From Alteromonas sp. KUL42 (GTDB taxonomy: Bacteria; Pseudomonadota; Gammaproteobacteria; Enterobacterales; Alteromonadaceae): 47,279 bases of DNA. Within the stretch, counting starts at the first letter, position 1, and every line of letters begins with the position of its first letter. The notes under the pieces are model-generated. The model made no database searches. It saw only the letters and a list, made by a program, of their open reading frames with translations, and was not told the DNA's origin. A program made the translations under genes and the position numbers. The stretch spans positions 1 to 47,279 of the forward strand of contig NZ_BJKK01000026.1 in assembly GCF_006538325.1 (NCBI RefSeq). The letters run 5' to 3'. Positions 15,730 to 26,100 of this stretch are shown here, piece after piece.

Positions 15730-16116
15730 CTGTCTTTTCCTTTGTCGACGGGGTAATTTTCTTTTCGATGTCTTTTAAGTTCAATTCTCTAAATCAATCT
15801 CAACCTCAAGGCCAATATAGGCGCTGGGAAAAACTACTATGACTAAAAAAAACGGTATCCACCAAGTGATCTTAATCAACCAACCAACGAAATTGACTAC
15901 CTAGAACAAACGTATCAACTATTTAATGAGCAAATTTCTTTAAGTAAATAGACGCTAGGGTTGGCGCAAATATGAACGAATAGTTATCTTCGCGATACGT
16001 TTGGTTTCATCCACTTAAGCGATAAATCATATTATTCACTGGTCAATTATTGCTAGGTCAAGTTGAGCTGTAATCAGCGCTTGGCCCCACTACTTAGCTA
16101 TTTTAGGAGAGTGTTT
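15730..16116. other. Intergenic region holding a possible broken small gene
   Basis: ATG at 15839 opens MTKKNGIHQ and soon stops. Sliding by -1 at an A8 run (15845-15852) instead gives MTKKKRYPPSDLNQPTNEID followed by YLEQTYQLFNEQISLSK, ending at 15951, a composition more like a real protein. This could be a decayed gene, a sequencing slip, or a programmed frameshift. Nothing else is visible except the DoxX ribosome site. Confidence 0.3.
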
Positions 16117-16575
16117 ATGAAACCGTTTGTCGCTGTGCCATTTCGACTTTTTGAGCAACTGTCTGGCGTATTATCAAGTTCTCAGCCTATTGTGAGCCTA
16201 ATGGCTCGTTTGTATGTATCTTGGGTGTTTTTCGCATCGGGTCTTACAAAAATAGGCGATTTTGAATCAACCTTGTTCTTGTTTGAATATGAATATCAAG
16301 TGCCCTTTCTTTCTTTTACTCTAGCCGCTTACCTTGCGACATTCGGAGAAATTGTTTTTCCGGTACTACTTTCACTTGGTTTAGCTAGTCGCTTTAGTGC
16401 GTTGGCACTTAGTGTCGTAAATATTGTGGCAGTAATAAGTTTAGAAGAGATGCCGCCAGCTGCGCTAAACGAGCATATTATTTGGGGTGTTATTTTACTT
16501 CATACTGTATTTTGGGGAGCGAGCAAGTTATCTGCTGATTATATTGTGAAGAAAAGAACAGCTGCATTGAATTAA
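16117..16575 (+). CDS. DoxX-family membrane protein
   Basis: 152 residues from the ATG at 16117, which follows AGGAGA by six bases; longer upstream forms lack a ribosome site. Four membrane helices are visible (about 27-45, 60-82, 88-106, 118-138), with LYVSWVFFASGLTKIGDF and LATFGEIVFPVLLSLGLASRFSAL as DoxX signatures. DoxX proteins are small inner-membrane proteins often tied to sulfur, thiol or oxidative-stress genes; the biochemical role is poorly defined. It is divergent from a LysR gene that may control it. Confidence 0.85.
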   Translation: MKPFVAVPFRLFEQLSGVLSSSQPIVSLMARLYVSWVFFASGLTKIGDFESTLFLFEYEYQVPFLSFTLAAYLATFGEIVFPVLLSLGLASRFSALALSVVNIVAVISLEEMPPAALNEHIIWGVILLHTVFWGASKLSADYIVKKRTAALN

Positions 16576-16636
16576 ACACACTTTTCCAACTTCCCTTTTT
16601 GCAACTCTCGCGCAGTTTATCTGCGCTTTTTGCATT

Positions 16637-16990
16637 TTAAAAACATGCTATTTTAGCTTTAGCATTCACTAGTTGGTCAATGATTTCGCCTTCACTCTGC
16701 TTCAAGATTGCCGAAACCTGATGTGCTTTTAGCTCTTGATAGCTAGAGAGGTACAACAGGATAAATTCACGTTGTGATAAGCTGATTTTTCTACTTTCAA
16801 TAGTGATTAAAAATCGATGTGAAGAGGTATTATCAGCAAAGTAGCGTTCGCAATGATAGAGAAAGAGTTTCGTGGAAAGCTTTCGTCCTAGCGGGCAACT
16901 CAAAAGAAATCTAGTCGTGTTAAACCAAGGTTTACGTGCTGCCGCTTTTTTTATGAAAGCTGTGGCGTCGTTTATATCTTTAAGTTCCAT
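16637..16990 (-). CDS. Small hypothetical protein with a sigma-region-4-like C-terminus
   Basis: 117 residues, unrecognised. The last 45 residues (ISLSQREFILLYLSSYQELKA, followed by a second helix pair SAILKQSEGEIIDQLVNAKAKI) have the rhythm of sigma factor region 4: a LSxxER-like start, a helix-turn-helix and a final basic helix. The first 70 residues are basic and carry no sigma region 2 signature. It could be a degenerate sigma-like or HTH protein. No good ribosome site is visible, though the frame is long and undisturbed. Confidence 0.5.
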   Translation of the reverse strand: MELKDINDATAFIKKAAARKPWFNTTRFLLSCPLGRKLSTKLFLYHCERYFADNTSSHRFLITIESRKISLSQREFILLYLSSYQELKAHQVSAILKQSEGEIIDQLVNAKAKIACF

Positions 16991-17225
16991 GGGCTAAGGC
17001 TATTATGAAAGTATAGCCATGACTTTATGATCTTAGCGTTTGATAAAATGTGCACAACGTACAAATAATAATACCGTTCGTCTTTTGGCGTGTTGATTTG
17101 GTGTCTAATCAAATAGCTCAATAACGGCGAAGAATAGGCCTAGGATTTAACTTGTTTTGACTTGGAGATTCCGGATTGCCGGTTAAAAAGTGGAGGGGGA
17201 GGCACTAGCTCGTATTTAGAAGAAA

Positions 17226-17260
17226 CAAAAATGCCTCCACGTGATGTTGAAGAGGCGTTT
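17226..17260 (-). terminator. Terminator of the ATP-grasp/alpha-E/transglutaminase operon
   Basis: GCCTC (17233-17237) pairs with GAGGC (17252-17256), extended by A-T pairs; on the minus strand it is followed by ATTTTTG. It lies about 30 bases past the last stop codon of the operon. Confidence 0.7.
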
Positions 17261-17286
17261 TGAATTATGCAGATTTACGTCAATAA

Positions 17287-18207
17287 CTAGTGCAAAAAGT
17301 ATTGCTCAGCGAGTTGCTGGTGGATATCGGCAAAGTCTATCTGGAGTTCGTCGATATAATTATGCAGCGCTCTACCGCGAAGGTTAGCAACGGGTTGTTT
17401 CTCCAGTTCTTCGATACTGTGGTCGATGCGTTCGATCATGGCTTCATTGTCTGGGATGTTTAAGAACAAACTCTTTAGTTTATTTAAACAAAAGAGCACA
17501 CTGCGCGGGAATTCTTTACTATGCAGCATGAAATCTAATACATCGCCAGGGCGGATACGCACCCCCATCTTCTGACGATACATTTGATAGCCGCTTAGCG
17601 ACCTAAGTACACTCATCCACAATATATTTTCAAAAGGCAAGTCGCTCATGTCTTCTGTAAGCGTAGCAGAGCGCACATCAATAATGCGTGATGTCATATC
17701 TGCGCGCTCAAGGGCTGCACCAAAACGCCAGAAGAAATAACCTTCGTCGTGGCTCATACTCGCGTCCATGGTGCCAAACGTTAGCAACGATTGGTTGATA
17801 ACCTGTTTTAAGCTAGCAAATCGCCCGCGTTTGCTTAAAAAGCTGTTGCTGTTTTCTTTAACGGAAAGGTGCAAAGCGTTTAACGTTTCCCACACTTCTC
17901 GGGGAATGACATCTCGAATAGTGCGTGCATTGTCTCTTGCGTATTGTAGTGAGTTGACAATGGAAGACGGATTTCTACTGTCAACGGTCAAAAATTTAAC
18001 CACATTCTTTTCACTGTAGTCGGTGAAAATACTTTCGAATGATTCTCTGTTACCTGTTATATCTAGTAAAGGCTCCCAGCCAGGTGAAAAGCCTTTGGGT
18101 AAATCCATCAACAATAAATTGTTAATGTTAACCAAGCGCGCAAGGTTTTCTGCTCGCTCTACGTATCTGGCGGTCCAGTAAAGTGTTTCGGCTACTCTTG
18201 ATAACAT
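17287..18207 (-). CDS. Alpha-E domain protein (DUF403)
   Basis: 306 residues from the ATG at 18207, preceded by AGGGAG at nine bases; a longer in-frame form starting at 18255 overlaps the upstream gene. The opening MLSRVAETLYWTARYVERAEN is the family hallmark, and the protein is almost wholly alpha-helical (the E refers to conserved glutamates). WRFGAALERADMTSRIIDV is a second conserved block. Alpha-E proteins always travel with circularly permuted ATP-grasp and transglutaminase-like proteins. They are thought to take part in forming or processing an amide-linked product, but no reaction is established. It is the last gene of the operon, 13 bases after the ATP-grasp gene. Confidence 0.92.
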   Translation of the reverse strand: MLSRVAETLYWTARYVERAENLARLVNINNLLLMDLPKGFSPGWEPLLDITGNRESFESIFTDYSEKNVVKFLTVDSRNPSSIVNSLQYARDNARTIRDVIPREVWETLNALHLSVKENSNSFLSKRGRFASLKQVINQSLLTFGTMDASMSHDEGYFFWRFGAALERADMTSRIIDVRSATLTEDMSDLPFENILWMSVLRSLSGYQMYRQKMGVRIRPGDVLDFMLHSKEFPRSVLFCLNKLKSLFLNIPDNEAMIERIDHSIEELEKQPVANLRGRALHNYIDELQIDFADIHQQLAEQYFLH

Positions 18208-18220
18208 GTTTACGTACTCC

Positions 18221-19696
18221 CTAATCCACAATCCAAGTGTCTTTGCTGCCACCACCTTGAGATGAGTTCACCACCAGTGATCCTTTGACTAGTGCAACCC
18301 GTGTAAGCCCACCAGTGGTCACGTAGGTGCTGTCGCCAGATGACAAAATAAATGGGCGAAGGTCTACGTGTCTTCCCTCAATAACTGAATTGTCGATAGT
18401 AGGGACAGTAGATAAATTAAGGGTGGGTTGGGCAATCCAATTTCGCGGGTCAGCTTTAATTTGCGCGAGCGTTTCTTGCTGTTGTTTCTTCGTCGACTTA
18501 GGGCCAATAAGAAGGCCATAACCACCCGATTCATTCGCTGGTTTTATAACTAATTTGTCGATATTTTCTTCAACATATTTAAAGTCATCGGGCTCGTAAC
18601 AGCGGTATGTTTCTACATTGGGCAGTTTAATTTCTTCTCCCAAATAGTACTTGATCATGTCTGGTACATAGGTATAAACCACTTTATCGTCAGCAACCCC
18701 TGCGCCTGGTGCATTGATAAGCGCTACCTTTCCTTTACTCCAAGCACGCATTAAACCTGGCACACCCAGCATCGAGTCGGGATTAAATGCCTCAGGGTCA
18801 AGGAACATATCATCAATACGACGATAAATAACATCTACCCTTCTTAACCCGTTAATGGTTTTCATGTAGACACAGTCGTCTTTTTCAACGGTTAAGTCAC
18901 GGCCTTCAACAAGTTCACAGCCCATTTCTTGGGCTAGATAACAGTGCTCAAAATAAGCCGAGTTATAGATACCGGGGGTCAGTACCACTACTTCGGGCTT
19001 GTCCTGAGGACGAGGTGATAAATTTGAGAGCATATCAAATAGCTGTGAGGGGTAATCATTGACAGGGAGTATGTCCATTTTTTCGAACATATCAGGGAAA
19101 ACTCGCTTCAACACAGAGCGGTTTTCTAGCATGTAAGAAACACCAGAAGGCACGCGTAAATTGTCTTCTAAAACGTACATGGTACCGTCACCGTCGCGCA
19201 CGAGGTCAGAGCCACAAATGTGCGCCCATATTCCCTTAGGTGGTGAAACACCTACACATTGCTTTCTAAAGTTAACCGATTTCGATAGCAGCTCTTTTGG
19301 GAAAACACCGTCTTTAATGATTTTTTGGTCGTGATACAAGTCGTCAATGAACATGTTGAGAGCTTGAACACGCTGTTTTAAACCGTCTTCAACTTTTTGC
19401 CACTCTTTGTTTGCAATGATGCGAGGAATAATATCGATTGGCCAAGCACGGTCTATTGAGCTGCCTTCACCATAAACCGTGAAGGTTATCCCCATTTCTT
19501 TTACGACTAGTTCTGCGGCATCTTGGGCGTTTTTTAACTCTTCCTCAGACAGCTGAGACAAATAATCTACTAATGCTGCGCCATGAGGACGGGTCTTCCC
19601 ATTTTTGTCGAGCAGCTCGTCATAGAACGTGGAAAAATTGCAGTGCTCAAGGCTGACCATTTTCGATGAGGCCTGATTTTGTTTTTGGTTATTCAA
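18221..19696 (-). CDS. Circularly permuted ATP-grasp type 2 protein
   Basis: 491 residues with a TTG start after AAGGAG. Family blocks are TFTVYGEGSSIDRAWPIDIIP (72-92), DGTMYVLEDNLRVPSGVSYML (170-190), RVDVIYRRIDDMFLDP and the nucleotide-binding stretch VIKPANESGGYG (383-394, with Lys385), then HVDLRPF and SSQGGGSKDTW at the end. Permuted ATP-grasp enzymes are predicted to activate a carboxylate with ATP and join it to an amine. All expected ATP-binding motifs are intact, in contrast to the fused copy upstream. It lies 14 bases after the transglutaminase gene and 13 bases before the alpha-E gene. Product unknown. Confidence 0.93.
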   Translation of the reverse strand: MNNQKQNQASSKMVSLEHCNFSTFYDELLDKNGKTRPHGAALVDYLSQLSEEELKNAQDAAELVVKEMGITFTVYGEGSSIDRAWPIDIIPRIIANKEWQKVEDGLKQRVQALNMFIDDLYHDQKIIKDGVFPKELLSKSVNFRKQCVGVSPPKGIWAHICGSDLVRDGDGTMYVLEDNLRVPSGVSYMLENRSVLKRVFPDMFEKMDILPVNDYPSQLFDMLSNLSPRPQDKPEVVVLTPGIYNSAYFEHCYLAQEMGCELVEGRDLTVEKDDCVYMKTINGLRRVDVIYRRIDDMFLDPEAFNPDSMLGVPGLMRAWSKGKVALINAPGAGVADDKVVYTYVPDMIKYYLGEEIKLPNVETYRCYEPDDFKYVEENIDKLVIKPANESGGYGLLIGPKSTKKQQQETLAQIKADPRNWIAQPTLNLSTVPTIDNSVIEGRHVDLRPFILSSGDSTYVTTGGLTRVALVKGSLVVNSSQGGGSKDTWIVD

Positions 19697-19710
19697 ACTA
19701 CACTCCTTTT

Positions 19711-20586
19711 TTATCCTCGATTCATATCTACTGAAACATCTAGAATCTGATTGCCACCGCCAAACATAATGCCTTTTAGCGGTGTGATATCAGCAAAGTC
19801 TCTTCCTACTGCTAGTGTTACGTGCTGGTCATAGGGTTTCAGGTTATTCGTTGGGTCATAATCAATCCAACCAAAGCTAGGCACAAATAATGCCACCCAA
19901 GCATGAGTGGCATCTGCACCAGTAAGCTTTTCTTGACCAGGCGGTGGGATGGTTTCTATGTATCCACTTACATAGCGTGCGGCAAGTCCAATACTTCGCA
20001 AGCACGCAAGGGTTAAATGGGCATAGTCTTGGCAAACCCCTCGTTTGTGTTCAAATACATGACTTACTGGGGTGTTGATAGTTGAAAATGCAGGGTCAAA
20101 AGTAAAATCACTAAAAATGCGATGCATCAGGTCATCACATGACTCAACAATAGGCCTATTGGGTTTAAACGAGGTTAACGTATAGTCCACAATGGCTTTA
20201 TTGGCGTGTGTAAGTCTGGTTGGAATACTGAAAAACTGTGCGTTGAGCATCGTCTTGTCTATGGGGAAACGGATTTGATCCCTTACTGTTTCCCAGCTCA
20301 TGGTGTGTGAAAAAAGCCCCTGTAGAGGAGAGCCTTGTATCTCTACTTCGCTGGTGGCGATAACTTGCATTTCTTCGTGTAGAGTGGGAATTTCAAATAC
20401 TGTGACCGTATTGTCGAAGTAGTCTTTGAATTCGGTTTGATAATCGGGCTCGGGAATAATTTTCACACTCGCTTTTATTCTGCGTTGCTGAGCCGTATTC
20501 AATGGCGTTAAGCGCGCATGATTTTGAGTCAGACTTACCTTATCCGAATATTTGTAGGTAGTGACGTGTCGAATCTGATACTTCAT
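19711..20586 (-). CDS. Transglutaminase-like cysteine protease-fold protein
   Basis: 291 residues. The N-terminal beta domain (Bact_transglu_N, about 1-85) precedes a transglutaminase core with Cys185 (GVCQDYAH), His228 (DATHAW) and Asp244 (DYDPTN), so the catalytic triad is complete. RYVSGYIET is a family block. Such proteins are predicted to be cytoplasmic peptidases or amidases, or to make amide bonds, alongside ATP-grasp and alpha-E partners. The ATG overlaps the stop codon of the upstream fusion gene (ATGA), implying coupled translation. There is no signal peptide. Confidence 0.92.
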   Translation of the reverse strand: MKYQIRHVTTYKYSDKVSLTQNHARLTPLNTAQQRRIKASVKIIPEPDYQTEFKDYFDNTVTVFEIPTLHEEMQVIATSEVEIQGSPLQGLFSHTMSWETVRDQIRFPIDKTMLNAQFFSIPTRLTHANKAIVDYTLTSFKPNRPIVESCDDLMHRIFSDFTFDPAFSTINTPVSHVFEHKRGVCQDYAHLTLACLRSIGLAARYVSGYIETIPPPGQEKLTGADATHAWVALFVPSFGWIDYDPTNNLKPYDQHVTLAVGRDFADITPLKGIMFGGGNQILDVSVDMNRG

Positions 20587-23159
20587 AGCGCGCCCTTGTC
20601 CTCATTTGGTGCATCAACATGTGTAGTGTTGCCGCCTTTTTGAGTTTGGTGTGCAGGTGCCTCATCAACAATTAACTGAGTATTACCCATGACTGACCAA
20701 TGAAGTTGAGATGCGGGTTTGGTATGGCTAAAGTATTGTGTTTGCATCATTTCACTGAATTTTTGTAACTGAGAGGTCACACTAATAAGTAATGACACCA
20801 AGCCTGAAGGTGATTGTGGATCTTTAATGTTCAGTGTTTGCCTGTCGGCCAAGGCGAAGCTGGCAGTAAGTTGCAATAGGATTTTCTCTGTCGTACTCAA
20901 GAACCCTGGCTTTGCATTAACCGGCAAGCTTTTACACAGCTCAGTAATTTTCTTAATTTGATAGGCCAGAGAGCGCGGGTATTCTGAATCGAGTAATAGC
21001 AGCTCCAATCCTGTTTCAATACTCTTAAAGGCGCGATAACGTCGCCTGTGTGTCACGGAGCTCACTTGGGCAACCAACACAATCTCCAAAACAATTTGCT
21101 GTTCTTGCTCGGGTAACGGTTGCTGTAAAAGGGTTTGTACCATAGACACAAGCTGTTTACTGCGTTCTAAGCGCTTACCAATTTCAATCATGTAAGCGCC
21201 ATTACTTTTCGAAAGGCTATCTTGAATTGAACCATTAAACGCCATAGTTAGCCCAATGAGCTTATCGAGTATGCTCTGTAGCCTATGGGTAGGTGTTTGC
21301 TCAGATATGGCGCTGAAATTGTGGAGCTCTTCTTCAATGCTTTCAATGATACGAAGACTGTCGTAGGACAATAGCTCTCTAACTTGTAATGCACTTTGAA
21401 CCACCATATTTAAGGTGCTATTTAAGCCACCAATAAAGCGATTATCGGCAATCATTGATACCACTAGTTCCTTATAACCACTTTCCAGAGGTTGGATATC
21501 CGCGTGATTCAATGGCGTATATGGGTAAATTAGTGCTTGGTTTTCTAAACCCACTTTTAGCTGTACTAATGCGTTTTTGTGCGCTTCATCAGGGTAAATG
21601 GCTAATTCCGTAAATTTGTCGATAAACACCCTGATCAAACGAATTACATTTTCACTCCGCTCGATTGCGCAGCCTAGCCAAAATAAGTTCTCAGCTGTTC
21701 TACTGGGCAGTAAACCTTCCACTAAAGCTAAGTCTGCATCAGACTGTAATGACTTAGGAATTGGCGGGGTGCGTTGCTGAGGCGGGCCAATGGTTTCTAC
21801 CCATGTATCTTTAATTTCCGTATTACCGTCCACATGAAATGCGGTGGGCGTAAAGCACATGGCCGAAGGTAAAATATAAACGTGCTCTTCTGAGTACAGT
21901 GCATAGCAGCGCATGATAATGGGTTTGTTTACAAGTCCGGACTCATGCCAAAACGGCGCTTGAGACAAATTGACCTTTCTACGCCAATAAAAGCTTTCTA
22001 CTCCTTTTTTATCAAAGGTGTGGTGAATGCTTTCTACATCTAGTTCACCGTCAAATTTGATGTTGGGATCTACACTACTTAGCAATTCGTATTGTGACCA
22101 ATCTTCCTCAGGTAAGGATTGAGCGGGGCAGGTTTCTTGTTGACGTAATAAAAGCTGCTCTCTGCCAAAAAATTCAGCGGCTTTGGCAAGGCTATTTTTA
22201 ATGGCTGGAATTTGAATAACCCCGTTTCCCATTGGATTTAGTAAAACCACATTGCGTTTACGTACGGCGTGTAAAAGCCCAGGAATACCGAACTCTGAGT
22301 AGTCTACCTGTTCCAGCGAGTCTAAAAAGCGGTCTTCTATCCAGCGCAAAATAACATCTACTTTGCGAAGGCCGTCTAACGCTTTTAACCACACTTGCCC
22401 CTTGCGAACAGTTAAGTCGGCACTGCGTACCAAGGTGTAGCCCATATAAGTAGCTAGGTAGGCTTGCTCTGAATAGTATTTGTCATCAGGTCCGCGACAT
22501 AAAATGACTATTCTTGGGTCGCTTAACGATGCGGTTTCATGGCTTATCGCTTGTTGAAGTTGTTCAAAAAAGCCTACGATCCGTTGAACGCCACACTCTG
22601 CAAACTCTTCACTCATCACCCTGCGTGCAACAATTCTGTTCTCTAGTAGTAGACCAAGACCCCTTGGAAATTGACAGTGATCATTAAGCACATAAAAGTC
22701 GCCATTAGTGTCTTCTGCTATGTCAAACGCAGTGAGAAATAACCCTTTGTTTACTGATGAAAGAATGTGACTTTCGGCAAGGTAATAAGGGTGTTTCATC
22801 AAATCTTCGGTAGAAAAAACGCCGTTTGTCAGTGAACGACATTCGCCATTTAGGTCGACAAGCACGTCGTTGAGAAGTTTTACTCGCTGCTCAATGCCAC
22901 GACACAATGTGTTCCATTTGTCACTAGTGACAAGCATTGGCAGTGGATCGAGTTGCCACTTTTGATTTTCATCAATTTCGGCGAACCCACTGTTGCGCAT
23001 TAGTCTGCGAATTTCGTTGGCTCTTAACGTTATTTCATCACTGCTTAGTCGTGCCAAGCGCGTAAATAACGTATTAAGCAAACGCTTATTGCCAGTGGGT
23101 AGTGCGCTAGAGTTGGCGTAACTACTCAACCACTCTGGCATATCAAAATCGTCGTTCAT
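20583..23159 (-). CDS. Fusion of permuted ATP-grasp and alpha-E domains
   Basis: 858 residues. Residues about 1-460 are related to the permuted ATP-grasp family (DFYVLNDHCQFPRGLGLLLEN at 154-174, KVDVILRWIEDRFLDS at 266-281, IKDTW at 449-453). Residues about 485-800 are an alpha-E domain (SRTAENLFWLGCAIERSEN at 486-504). The segment where the 491-residue partner has KPANESGGYG is here NIKFDGELDVESI, without the Lys-Pro and glycine pattern, so ATP binding by this half is doubtful. Fused and unfused copies side by side are usual for the system. Coupled by a 4-base overlap to the next gene. Confidence 0.9.
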   Translation of the reverse strand: MNDDFDMPEWLSSYANSSALPTGNKRLLNTLFTRLARLSSDEITLRANEIRRLMRNSGFAEIDENQKWQLDPLPMLVTSDKWNTLCRGIEQRVKLLNDVLVDLNGECRSLTNGVFSTEDLMKHPYYLAESHILSSVNKGLFLTAFDIAEDTNGDFYVLNDHCQFPRGLGLLLENRIVARRVMSEEFAECGVQRIVGFFEQLQQAISHETASLSDPRIVILCRGPDDKYYSEQAYLATYMGYTLVRSADLTVRKGQVWLKALDGLRKVDVILRWIEDRFLDSLEQVDYSEFGIPGLLHAVRKRNVVLLNPMGNGVIQIPAIKNSLAKAAEFFGREQLLLRQQETCPAQSLPEEDWSQYELLSSVDPNIKFDGELDVESIHHTFDKKGVESFYWRRKVNLSQAPFWHESGLVNKPIIMRCYALYSEEHVYILPSAMCFTPTAFHVDGNTEIKDTWVETIGPPQQRTPPIPKSLQSDADLALVEGLLPSRTAENLFWLGCAIERSENVIRLIRVFIDKFTELAIYPDEAHKNALVQLKVGLENQALIYPYTPLNHADIQPLESGYKELVVSMIADNRFIGGLNSTLNMVVQSALQVRELLSYDSLRIIESIEEELHNFSAISEQTPTHRLQSILDKLIGLTMAFNGSIQDSLSKSNGAYMIEIGKRLERSKQLVSMVQTLLQQPLPEQEQQIVLEIVLVAQVSSVTHRRRYRAFKSIETGLELLLLDSEYPRSLAYQIKKITELCKSLPVNAKPGFLSTTEKILLQLTASFALADRQTLNIKDPQSPSGLVSLLISVTSQLQKFSEMMQTQYFSHTKPASQLHWSVMGNTQLIVDEAPAHQTQKGGNTTHVDAPNEDKGAL

Positions 23160-23180
23160 ATTTTAGCTTGTTGCCTAAAC

Positions 23181-26100
23181 TTATAGGGTAGGAGGCCGAC
23201 GCAAATCTAATGTATTTGGGTACTCTTTGTTTTCGGCCTCCTCCATGGGAATTACAAAATCACTGTGTCCTTCATGCTCGGTTATACGATGACTGGCAAG
23301 ATGTGGCGACCACTCAGGTAAATCTCTCGGTTTAACCGATGGCGTATGCCCGTGATCCCAGAATCGAGCAATCCGTCGTCCTTCAGCTTCAAATGCATTA
23401 ACCGGAACCGTTGAGAAGTTACGTCCACCTGGATGGCTTACATGGTAAGTAAATCCGCCTAAAGAGCGTCCTGACCAGCTATCGTAAACATCAAATACCA
23501 AAGGAGCGTGAACGCCAATTGTTGGATGCAATGCAGAGGCTGGATTCCACGCTCTAAAGCGTATACCTGCTACGTATTCACCACGAATGTCTGTTGCTTT
23601 TAAGGGCACGCGACGGCCGTTGCAAGTAACAATATATCGATTGATGTGCATGTTGGATACAGATAATTGAACGCGCTCTAGTGAACTATCTACATAGCGC
23701 GCAGTTCCACTACCTGTGGCTTCTTCTCCTAGTACATGCCAAGGTTCAATTGCGCTAAACAGCTCCAATTTAATTTGCCCCACTTCTCTGCGACCACAAC
23801 GGGGAAAACGAAACTCGAAAAACGGGTCAAACCAATCCAGCTTCACCGGGAAGTTGGCTTCGTTTAGGTCACGACATACCTCAGCAATATCTTGTCTTAC
23901 GTAATGTGGCAACATAAAGCGGTCGTGAAGTTCGGTACCCCAACGTACTAGCTTCTTCTTGTAGGGTTGTCGCCAAAACCACATTAAGAGCGTACGCAGA
24001 AGCAGCATTTGCATCAGGCTCATGCGTGCATGGGGCGGCATCTCAAAACCGCGAAATTCCACTATGCCTAAGCGACCTGTTGCTGAATCTGGGTTGTACA
24101 ATTTATCAATACAAAATTCAGCGCGATGCGTATTGCCGGTTAAGTCTGTTAGTAGATGACGCAATAAGCGGTCAACTAGCCACGGCGCGGCAACTTCACC
24201 GTCAGGAATTTGTGAAAAAGCAATTTCAAGTTCATACAAGGTTTCATCGCGCGCTTCATCTACGCGAGGCGCCTGGCTGGTGGGGCCAATAAACAAACTT
24301 GAAAACAGGTATGAGAGACCTGGATGATGTTGCCAATAGGTGATGAAACTACGCAATACGTCAGGGCGTTTTAAAAAAGGGCTTTCAAGTGGCGTGGGAC
24401 CACCCATAGTGACATGGTTGCCTCCACCTGTGCCTGAATGTCGACCATCGAGCATGAACTTTTCTGTGCCTAATCGACACGCTTTCGCCATTTTATACAG
24501 GGTTTGTGTATTACTGACGAGGGTTTGCCAATTACTCGCTGGGTGAATGTTTACCTCGATAACACCTGGATCTGGTGTCACCGCAAATTTTTCTACACGG
24601 CTGTCATAGGGGGGCGTATAACCTTCCAACACCACAGGAATATTAAGTGTATCAGCAACACTCTCTATGGCAGTAAGTAACTGGGCGTAATGTTCAAAGT
24701 GGCTAAGAGGTGGCATGAACAAATACAATTTGCCGTCGCGTACTTCTATGCACAGGGCGGTAAGTACAGATTGCTCTGAGACATACCCGCTTTGTTTTGG
24801 CAGGGTATCGAAGGTTTCCTGCATGTCTGCAGGGTCGCGGTCAACAAGCATAGCCGGTTGCCCAAGACTGCTCAATGGCAATCGATACCCTAGCGGTGAA
24901 TCGCCGGGAAGTAAAAAACAGTGTCCGCGTTTAAATGTCCATTTACTGCTTTGCCAGCCTCCAAATACCGTGTCATAGGTAATAGGAATAATAAAACCAA
25001 CGGGCTTATCCAAGCCTCGCTCTAACTTGGCCAAGAAGTTTTTACGCGTCATTGCATGCAATAACTCTGGGGTATCTGGCGTTGGGTCTTCAGGCAGACT
25101 TCCTTCTTGCCATAAATGATAAAGCACATCTTCGTAGGCAGTGATAACGATTTCTGGTGTGAGTCCAAGCGCATGAGACAAGGCATGGGTGAAGGTTTCA
25201 CTTTCTTCTACACTGTATGACGATGAAACGTTGATATCAGCAAGCAGCGATGGATTTTGCCACAAAGGAACCCCGTCTTTACGCCAGTAATTGGCGTATT
25301 GCCAACGCGGTAATGGTTCACCTGGATACCACTTACCTTGACCATAGTGCCTAAATCCACCATGGCTAAACGTTTCAGTCATTTGCATAAATAGGGTGTG
25401 GGCAAGTTGACGTTTTTCAGGGCCATCTGCGGCAGTATTCCACTGCTCGCTTTCCATATCATCAATGGAAATAAACGTAGGCTCACCGCCCATGGTTAAG
25501 GTAATACCCGCGTCTTTCAGATCTCTGTCTATTTCATGGCCTAAGTTTTCAATCGCTGACCACTGGGCGTCACTGTAAGGCTTGGTTACACGTGGTGGCT
25601 CGTGTAAGCGTTGGACTTTATTGTAAAAACTAAAAGTAGATTCACACTTGTCTATCGCACCTGTTACTGGTGCCGCAGATGAAGGTTCTGGCGTACAAGC
25701 AAGTGGAATATGCCCTTCACCGGCAAACAGGCCTGATGTTGGGTCTAAGCCTATCCAACCTGCACCGGGCACATAAACCTCACACCACGCGTGAAGATCA
25801 GTGAAGTCTTTCTCTGGGCCACTTGGGCCATCTAACGACTTCTCGTCAGCGCAAAGCTGAACCAAGTAACCCGATACAAAACGAGCCGCTAAACCAAGGT
25901 GGCGGAATAGCTGTACGAGCAACCAAGCCGAGTCACGACATGAGCCCGACTTTTTCGTGAGGGTTTCGTCAATGCTTAGCACCCCCGGCTCCATGCGAAC
26001 GCCATATTCTATTAAGTCGTAGACAGCTTGGTTTACTGCCACTAGAAAATTAACCGTGGCTTGTGGCTCTTTGGGTTGCTGGCTTTTTATTAACGCTAAA

